Part shown: positions 56,615-64,000 of the stretch, one piece after another
How the letters are laid out: the number at the start of each line of letters is the position of its first letter
Position numbering within the stretch: position 1 is the stretch's first letter
From: Mesostigma viride
Lineage: Eukaryota > Streptophyta > Mesostigmatophyceae > Mesostigmatales > Mesostigmataceae
NCBI GenBank assembly: GCA_009746045.1
Contig: RPFO01000188.1
Coordinates: 2,658,874-2,722,873, forward strand
Length of the DNA: 64,000 nucleotides
Direction of reading: 5' to 3'
The notes under the pieces: model-generated
The model's database searches: none
What the model saw: only the letters and a program-made list of their open reading frames with translations
Told to the model about the DNA's origin: nothing
Program-made: the position numbers and the translations under genes

Positions 56615-57455
56615 CATGCAGGGGGTCACTCCCTGCTGAGAAGCCATGCCCTAGCTTTTGTATAGCTGTGCTGATCTTCCCCACCTATGACAGGCTCCCC
56701 TTAGCTGGGTGCTGCCTGAAACTCTGGGTGGTGCAGGTGCCCTAGTGCACCTAGAGCAAGTGTTGTTTACATTCCCACCCTTGCAGGAAGTAGCTTAGAA
56801 TGTATGATAGGCCATATGCCCCTTCTCTGGGCTATGTGCTACATATACTCCCAACGGAGTTATGTTACAATTCAATTCAATTCAATGCCATGCCATGCAG
56901 AGAGATGCTCTCTGTCGAGAAGCCATGCCCTAGCCCTTGTATAGCCATGATGATCTTCCTCCCCCGTGCCAGGATCCCCTTCGCTGGGTTGAACCTGAGA
57001 CAGCATGGCGGTGCAGGTGCCCTTGCGGCACCTAGAGCAAGTGTTGCTTACATTCCCACCCTTGCATGAAGTAGCCTAGGATGTATTGAAAGCCATATGC
57101 CCCTTCTCAGGGATATGTGCTACATTGACTCCCAACGGAGTGATGTTGATAATTAATTAATTAATGCCATGCAGAGAGATGCTCTCTGTCGAGAAGCCAT
57201 GCCCTAGCCCTTGTATTCTGATCCCCCTTGTATAGCCATGATGATCTTCCTCCCCCGTGCCAGGATCCCCTTCGCTGGGTTGAACCTGAGACAGCATGGT
57301 GGTGCAGGTGCCCTTGCGGCACCTAGAGCAAGTGTTGCTTACATTCCCACCCTTGCATGAAGTAGCCTAGGATGTATTAAAAGCCATATGCCCCTTCTCA
57401 GGGATATGTGCTACATTGACTCCCAACGGAGTGATGTTGATAATTAATTAATTAA
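56615..57455 (+). repeat. Three tandem LINE 3'-UTR units
   Basis: Units of about 270-285 bp at 56,615-56,888, 56,891-57,162 and 57,165-57,455. Each starts near GAGAAGCCATGCCCTAG and contains GAGCAAGTGTTG. Each ends GTGCTACAT, hairpin ACTCC-CAAC-GGAGT and an AATT or AATTC tail. They are successive 3' ends of the same family. Confidence 0.75.
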
Positions 57456-57699
57456 TGGCCTTAATTCGAGCATCTTGCATGTGCATATGCTTTTGTGGCC
57501 AGTGCGGCTTTTGTATCCATGTCCATGCTCGACAATAGTGAATGAATTAGGAATCTATGTAGCTAGTGAATTCGAAGTTAGGAATTGAGGTGCCCTGGGG
57601 GAGCAGGCCATCCAGCCCTGAATTCTCAGATGCACCGGCTGGAGAAAGCCTATCTGAACTCACATGTGCAAATGTATGCACCACTATTCAATGTTAGCT
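57456..57699. other. No supported feature
   Basis: I see no gene or clear repeat apart from AATT-rich stretches near the edges. Confidence 0.3.
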
Positions 57700-59320
57700 C
57701 CCATCCAATGAAGTTGACACGTGTAGTAAATTAATTATTAATTAATTAAGCTGTGTCCACTGAGTCCTAAAAAATGGACTGAGTGACACATCTTTGCACA
57801 CATTAAGTGAGACAACTATTCCTGAACGCATGGCGTAATCCAACGTCCTATGTTTGTTTACGGCATAAAAACAATTTCTGCATGGCTACGCCTTGGGACC
57901 AAGGATGCATTTATGTTATATATGCAGTGGTTGTCTCTTTGATATTTATTTGGGGGCATGCCATCGGTCCCATATCAATGACTTTTGGGTGCTATAAATA
58001 GCGCCAACCCCAAGGGGGTACGGAAAAATTGAGGATTTGAGACATACATCATGCAATATGGACAACTTATACAAATCAGTATGCCCTGGAATTTCAAAGG
58101 CAGTTAGTTTATATCACAGGCATGCCATCAGTACTTCACAAAATGACATGCCACAGAACTGCACAAGCTAGCTAGCAAAAAGCCCAAGATAGCTCAGTCC
58201 TAAAAATAGGACCAAGGTTTTTGGGCGTGGTTGGCTAGCACCATGCCGTTTTGGTTTCCTATCCCAATGTGGCACAAAACATCATAGCTGGCCACACATG
58301 CATCCTCCAACACATTTCCAGCATATATAACAGCGGCTCATGCTATATAATGTTGGAAATATAGTGCCGTTGGGCATAAAGCACGTGTAGAAGGCACATG
58401 CAAGGAGCTGATTACCAATTACGCATCATATACGCTACAAACAACTTCAAAATACAAGAAAAAAGGAAAGAAACAAAAGAAGAGACTTGCTGATGCTTCA
58501 ATGCAAGCAGATCCCAGGCATCTCCATCAACAATTATTGTCTCTAACACACAACAAACAGACAAAAAGAAGGCGGACTTGGCCAGCTTGCATGCCTACAA
58601 CTGGGCAGAAAAGCACTCTCCCCGAATTGTTTAAGCAACTGAGAGCATCGTATCATCACAATATCTGTCGTTACCAACATTGATGTTCTACGCTAAAAGC
58701 AGTTAAATCTCGTCCAAAATCTGGCCGAGGTAGCATTACTACCCAACCACCACAAGCCTATGCACAGAAGCAATAAATCAACAACAAGACAGTCATGAAG
58801 CATCGATTACAGCCCCAAGACTGATATCGAAACAATATATAACACATGCGCGGTCACTGAGAGATGTTAAAAGGCTAAAGCGTACCTGGTCGAAACCGCA
58901 GATTACCTTGTTTGCGGGAGCTAGCACGCCCACCCCACGAACGTAACCTCAAGCAAGTCCTGGCCGCCATGGATGATCAACTGTGCTAGGAATGACATAC
59001 CGAACTCATCCATGCGCAAAAATCCCAAATTTTTCTGCCGGGCAACAAGTAGAGGTCGCACTGTCATCGCCTGGCCGGCCACACGATCTAGCCCGGGGAG
59101 GGCTCGCTATCGCGAAGCCTAGATTTGCTGCACTGCGACATCACCTCGAGACATATCTACGCATTTTCAAATGCTTCACGGCTAAGGATATAGCGTTTAT
59201 AAGACCTATGGATGATGCCTACAAATTGTCATTCCAATACGTCAAGCCACGCCCTCGCCCCAGTCAGGTGTTTGCGCCACCATAGCCGCGGACGTGAATT
59301 TTGTAGTCGCGTCGTCCCGC
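57700..59320 (+). mobile_element. Diverged relative of the TTAA element
   Basis: Several blocks match the interior of 10,802-12,881 in the same order: ACAAATCAGT, GCATGCCATCA, TCCATGCGCAAA, TCGCCTGGCC, ATCTACGCAT, GCCTACAAA, TGTCAAGCC-like blocks and CGCCACCATAGCCG. The intact TTAA and CCC ends were not found, so this is an old or truncated copy. No coding capacity. Confidence 0.5.
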
Positions 59321-60104
59321 CCTGCCCGCCTGCCACTGGTTCTGTTTTCTTGCGTCTGCCCCGAATGTTGGACATTGGACTGCGGGCCCGACCGGTGAGG
59401 AACCGGTCGAGAACCGGCCGACAACCTTCCAGTCCAACACATTGTCCAATTTTTGGGCACATGGGACCAGGACAGGACTGACGACAGAAAATGATCCTAC
59501 TGTACTGTTGTTGTTGTTGTTGTTGTTGTGTGACTTGTGTCCCAAGCCGCAACTCCTACTGTCGACCTGGTATAGTGGCTACCATGCCCTGCTCCCGAGC
59601 CATGCCAAGTTGCCAACTGTCCTCGATCTGGCCGGAATAGGCCGGAGAGGTGCTGGGTCCGGTCGCGCATTGGGCAGAGGGCACAGTCCGCACAGACGTA
59701 CCGGAGGCAGAGGCCTGAGAAGACATCTCTTGTTTGTGGCCTTGATGAGGCCTTCTGTTCCATATGAAACAGGCTGGCTTCGCTGGACTTCTAGGCATGG
59801 GCGTTTTTCTCGTTGAGGCTCATCGTAGGCCAAGGCGCCATCGAGATCGAAAGAACGTCGCCATGCATGTGATTTTGCATCTCCCATAGCGAGATCGAGC
59901 TTTGATGCTTAGTATTTGAGGCCTCGCCACGCGCGCGGTCGGGTAGTCTTGCGGAGATGCGGTGACCCGGAATACGGAAGCGATGGGCTGAATGAGCTAG
60001 CCAAAACATGTACCTGGTTATTTCCGCGCTGATCGGGCTGAGCTCGCCCTGAAGGCAAAACTAGCCTTTCGCTTGCTGGTAGACGCGGCTTGGCCCTAGG
60101 CACA
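59321..60104. other. Upstream region of the membrane-protein gene
   Basis: It contains repeated ACCGG hairpin-forming sequence at 59,388-59,432 and a (TTG)n tract at 59,509-59,530. Promoter and 5' untranslated sequence of the next gene are expected here; no clear core promoter is visible. An additional upstream exon cannot be excluded. Confidence 0.3.
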
Positions 60105-63100
60105 ATGGTTACTTACCTGTGGTTACCGCTTGATCCGAAGTGGAGCTGGCAGCGCCATGACATTGTGTACGTGTCCTGTGTAGCCTCATGTGGCTGTTGT
60201 TCTTGACGGATTGCAGGCATTATGCCACGTTACGTCGGGGTTATTTGTCAGTTGTTTGCGCCGTTGTCCATTATATTTAACATGTTACCGCTGCCAACCG
60301 TTTGTTTCGTCATCCATGCAGGTTGGCGTACTTCGCCAATATACTTTTCCTGCTGGGGTCGATATTCTATGTCATCTCTCCCATTTTATGTCTACTACAT
60401 AAAGAACAAGGATGTGCCGAGTTTGGGCTTGCTGCCGCGCTCGTTTACGTCATATACGGAGCGTGTTGCGTGCTGGACTGGAAATGTACGCGAATGGAAG
60501 GCGGCCTGGAACATTACGGCGGGGGAATCAAGAAAGGTGCGCCGAAGTTTGGTTCGTAGTGGAGATTCTTCGCTAACCGTTGCATGGGGAAGGGTAGTTC
60601 ACCTCGTTACTGTAGCTCACCTTGTGTGCCGCTCACCTTGTTGCTGTACTTCAAAAAGTATTTTGTTTTGTTTGTTGAAGCATTCACTTGTTGTGACGGT
60701 GGTAGTTTTCGATCCTGTTGATATTTCACTTTTTGTTTTGTCTGTCAGATTAGCTTAGGTCTCCGGCGTGCTATTAAATAGCATTGTTTGAAATAGGAAT
60801 AACCATTTGTGAGTGTGGGAAATGGTGTCTGTTGTGCCTCCTGCTGCCACGTACCAGCCTGTATAACTACATCAGGATCGTAAGTTGTGCACTACATAGC
60901 GTAGCACTCTGCTGGCCGTATCCGTGCCCTGGTAGCTCCATGCATTGCCATAGCAGTGCACTCTCAGTGCACTCTCATGGATAGTAGCACACTTTGAAGT
61001 GCCACATCGCATGTGCAAGCCATCCTCCTTTTATGTACCCGAGCATTCCTGTAGGCACTTTTTCTGCCAACACCGTTGGCCTGGATTGTTTTTTCTCAGC
61101 TGAGTGGCCAGGGCATACGTGGCCAGAACACTGGTTGTTACTGCCCTGCAGCACCCCTGCCCACGTCTCGTGCATTGTGGGCCAGGGCCATGAGCAACAT
61201 CTGGCATCCTGGGTGTTCAAGCGCTCAAATAACGTTCGTTCTATGTTCTATGTATCTGGCATGGTATGCTGCTAACACGAAAATAATAATGCATTTCGCT
61301 ATGCCTATCACGATAGATTTTCTGTGGTGTGTGTGCCACTTGGCAAGCCTACCGTTGGTATGCTCCCTCATTACTGCTAGCGATGCCCTCGTCGCTCGCC
61401 TACCGTGCCTATCGGAGTAGTTGCAACAACCCCAGAGCAGGTGTGCCTAGTGGGGAGGGGGTCGAGGTTCCCGAAATGGCTCTCCCACTACAGGGACGAA
61501 CTTGACAAGGGGTGGGGTGGGGTACTGGCATCCCCTTCACAGACTCCCCTTTTTGCGTGTGTGGGGTGAGTGTCGTTGTCGAAAGCGAGATTTCGTATGT
61601 CTCTGTAATGTTTCTCTGTAAGCCCCTTCCCTCAATCCTCACCCCCGCAAAAAAAATATTCCTGCCTCTTCTCCCTCCCCCCTCTCCCCCAACATGTATC
61701 TTTGTTGTCTCTCATGGATACATCATTCTCCCCTTCCTCCGCCCCTCACTTCTCCCCCCCCCCGCATCCCTCCCCTTCCCCCCTGCCCCTGCCCCCTACC
61801 AGAGGCGTGCAGCGAGTGGTACTTCAATTTCCAGACGGTCGACTGGTGGATGCACTCAAACATCTTCTTCTTCTTCGGGACGTCGTTTGACATCTCGATG
61901 GGCGCGATCGACACGTTTTCAGGCGACGCCGATGTGGACGTGATTGAGGCCTTCCTGGACGGCATGTCCGGCATGTCCTGGTTCCTCTCCTCCCTCTTTG
62001 CCCTCTTCCAGTGGGCGATCGACCGCCGGGCGCGCGCGTTTTACGGCGCCAAGTACCAGTTTGCGCTCTTCCGGCCGGGCGAGCGCGACGGTATCACCTA
62101 CCTGTTCCACTGGTCGGGCTGGGGCGACTGGCTCTTCTTGCCCGGGACCATGCTGTACGCGGTCGGCACGTATGCGTGCCTCTACTGGAACCAGGTCGGG
62201 TGCGACACGATCGAGCTGTCTGCGGGGCTGTGCTTCCTCGTCGACTCGTGGCTCTACTTCCCAGAGATCGCGCGCGCGTGCCGGTTCCCCGACATTTACG
62301 ACGACGAGGCGCCCGCGGGCGGGTCTGTCGCCGCCCCGGCCGCCGCGGGCGCACACACGCACGAGAACCCCGTGTACGAGCCAGGTGGTCCCACCCACAA
62401 GGGTGACATGGAGCGGGTGGCCGGCGTGGATGACGATGGCGGCGACGGCGACGACGACAGCATGAGCGAGTACGGTGGCGGCGGCAAGGGCAAGGGGGCG
62501 GAAGGGGGTCAGATGCTCGCGGGGCACGGCCCCAAGTCGGACGCGGCCGAGTGGGTGGCGGCGGAGGAGTTCAAGCTGGAGCGCAAGGGTATGCTGGTGG
62601 GTGGCGGCGGGGATGAGGGCGAGAGCGGCGAGGGTGGTGGCGGTGTGGGGGGGTACGGGGGCCAGGGCGAGATCATGGAAGCGTTGCCGCGAGGTGACAT
62701 GGAGCTGGTGCCCGTGGTCTCGTACAACCACCTCATGCACATCAAGGGTGGGGAGGCCCCGCTGGTGGCGGCAGCGATGGACGCGACGTCGCCGCCACCG
62801 TACGCGCTCAGGGAGGGCGGCGCGGGCACGCATGGGCACCATGGGCACGGCCACACGGGCTCATCGGCGCAGCATCACGTGGGGGGAGGGCATGATGCGG
62901 GTGGGGTGGCCCAGCCGCATCATCACCACCAGGCATCCGCGCCGCACCACCCTCCGGTCGTGGTGAATGGGATCGCGATCGCCTCACACGCGCGCGGGCA
63001 GGGCCACATGCACGGGCACGCGGTGGACCATGACAACGGGCACGCGGTGGCGCAGGGTCATGGGCACGCGGTGGCGCAGGGTCATGGGCACGCGGTGGCG

Positions 63101-63289
63101 CAGCAGGGGCATGGGCACGCTCCGGCGCAGGCCCACGGGGGTGGCCATGGGCAAGCGCAGCCTCATGCAGTGGTGGTGGCGGTGGAGCATGTCGCGTCCG
63201 AGGCGGGGGCTCGTAGCCACGGCCCCCCCGGCACTGGGGACGCGGCCTCTCCCGCGGTGGCGGGGGAGCGGGATGACCACGCAGTATAG
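60105..63289 (+). CDS. Polytopic membrane protein with His/Gly-rich tail
   Basis: Three exons fit in phase: 60,105-60,166 (ATG in context CACAATGG, donor GTACGT), 60,322-60,536 (acceptor CATGCAG, donor GTGCGC) and 61,803-63,289; total 1,764 nt, 587 residues. The N terminus is MVTYLWLPLDPKWSWQRHDI. About six hydrophobic helices follow at about residues 22-46, 54-73, 111-124, 153-165, 202-221 and 230-246, with Trp- and Tyr-rich segments. From residue 255 on, the tail is soluble: acidic (DDDGGDGDDD), Gly-rich, then His-rich with repeats of GHGHAVAQ (63,030-63,110). I recognise no family. The His repeats could bind metal ions, which is inference. The initiator and the first exon are the least certain part. 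Confidence 0.75.
63030..63125 (+). repeat. 24-bp coding tandem repeat
   Basis: About four units of CATGGGCACGCGGTGGCGCA, with GGGT or GCAGG spacers, encode GHGHAVAQ. The repeat is in frame in the tail of the membrane protein, so its copy number could vary without breaking the gene. Confidence 0.85.
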
Positions 63290-63419
63290 CATGGTGGCCA
63301 GAATACGGTTGAGGTGTAATCAGCGTTGTCTGAACAGGTATATTGGGAGCCAGAGCATCTATCGGTATATGTTACGTGAATCAATATGTCAACCACCATG
63401 AATGGGGTGGTCTTAATAA

Positions 63420-63424
63420 TGTAA
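63420..63424 (+). terminator. TGTAA poly(A) signal
   Basis: TGTAA lies 131 nt after the stop codon of the membrane-protein gene, a usual distance for chlorophyte 3' ends. Confidence 0.5.
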
Positions 63425-64000
63425 CATGATGCAAACTTGATGTCCATCGTCATACTGAGATTGGTCAGCTTGTCTCGTTGGCCTTGCTTGACATCGGTAT
63501 GAGATGCATTTTTAAGTGTTTTCGCAGTGCTCTCCGGGCGCACGCAAGCCGTTTGCATGGCACGGGCCATGTCTCGCTGGTCTCCGTCATCTATTCCACA
63601 CGGCATTCACGCGTCCACCCACCACGGAGGCGGTTTTTGCAAACATTATTTGCCATCCCTGGTTCCAAAGAGAAGCTCTGTGCGTTGTTTGTTCGTCTGA
63701 ACTCATGTTATGTGCACACTGAACATGGAGTGCTTCTGGTAGGCTGGTAGCTTCTGGGCTTTCTTATTTTCTGTGTTCCGCGGAATCTCAGATTCGGGCC
63801 GCTAGCATTTTCACGTTTGTTGCTTTCTGATCTGACGACAATGATGTGCTAGTAGACGGAGTATATTTATTACCTTGGCGTGTGGCAATGTTGGTGAGGA
63901 TTCCTGATGTATATGTTATGAGGCTGATTTTAACGGCCTCAATTTGAAATAATAAACAACAAGTATTAATTTACCCGTGTTTTTTAGAACGTGATATCAG
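63425..64000. other. No supported gene
   Basis: Downstream intergenic sequence. Short open frames near 63,480-63,750 show no recognised pattern. Confidence 0.35.

Noticed and set aside
61694-61802. ATG at 61,694 as start of the membrane protein
   Set aside because: The first 36 codons are a C/T-rich polypyrimidine stretch before a CAG acceptor; exon phases from 60,105 and 60,322 fit perfectly and add two helices.

Overview
This is nuclear DNA of a microbial eukaryote, most probably a green alga. The evidence is: phase-consistent GT-AG introns; a SPPP-type proline-rich stretch like those of chlorophyte extracellular-matrix proteins; a TGTAA polyadenylation-type signal after one gene; L1-like retrotransposons whose ORF1 ends in an LDDDLT-AQ-type domain; and moderate GC with no operons. 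The species cannot be named from the sequence.

Layout. 1-20,600 is mostly mobile-element territory: a 351-residue unrecognised ORF, decayed LINE ORF1 and ORF2 pieces, an element ended by short palindromes, a 1.3 kb insertion built from perfect palindromes (9,366-10,679), a TTAA-flanked piggyBac-like non-autonomous element (10,802-12,881), a Mutator-type transposase with a PHD finger (13,572-15,966) plus a small partner ORF, dimeric LINE 3' ends, and a foldback element with long inverted arms (18,042-19,222). 20,669-49,814 is, as I read it, one very large gene on the minus strand. 49,815-59,300 is again retrotransposon-rich. 60,105-63,289 is a three-exon gene for a polytopic membrane protein with a His/Gly-rich tail.

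The main discovery is the minus-strand gene. What looks like a row of separate ORFs resolves into a signal-peptide exon, seven repeats of an exon trio (88 nt, 352 nt, about 1,516 nt) and a final exon with a proline-rich linker, one transmembrane helix and a short tail. The splice junctions I checked on every trio type agree in phase, with the intact exon lengths conserved to the base. The predicted product is a type I membrane or wall-anchored glycoprotein of roughly 4,000-4,700 residues, made of about 650-residue Cys-containing modules rich in N-glycosylation sequons. I do not recognise the module. Units of 3,900-3,903 bp are nearly identical even in introns, so the array is young or homogenised.

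A caution applies throughout. Single-base frameshifts, mostly in short homopolymers, break several otherwise coherent ORFs (array exons, transposase, LINE ORFs). One array unit (39,500-41,980) has dense single-base deletions next to an unrelated 590-bp block. Assembly error and real decay cannot be separated here without reads.
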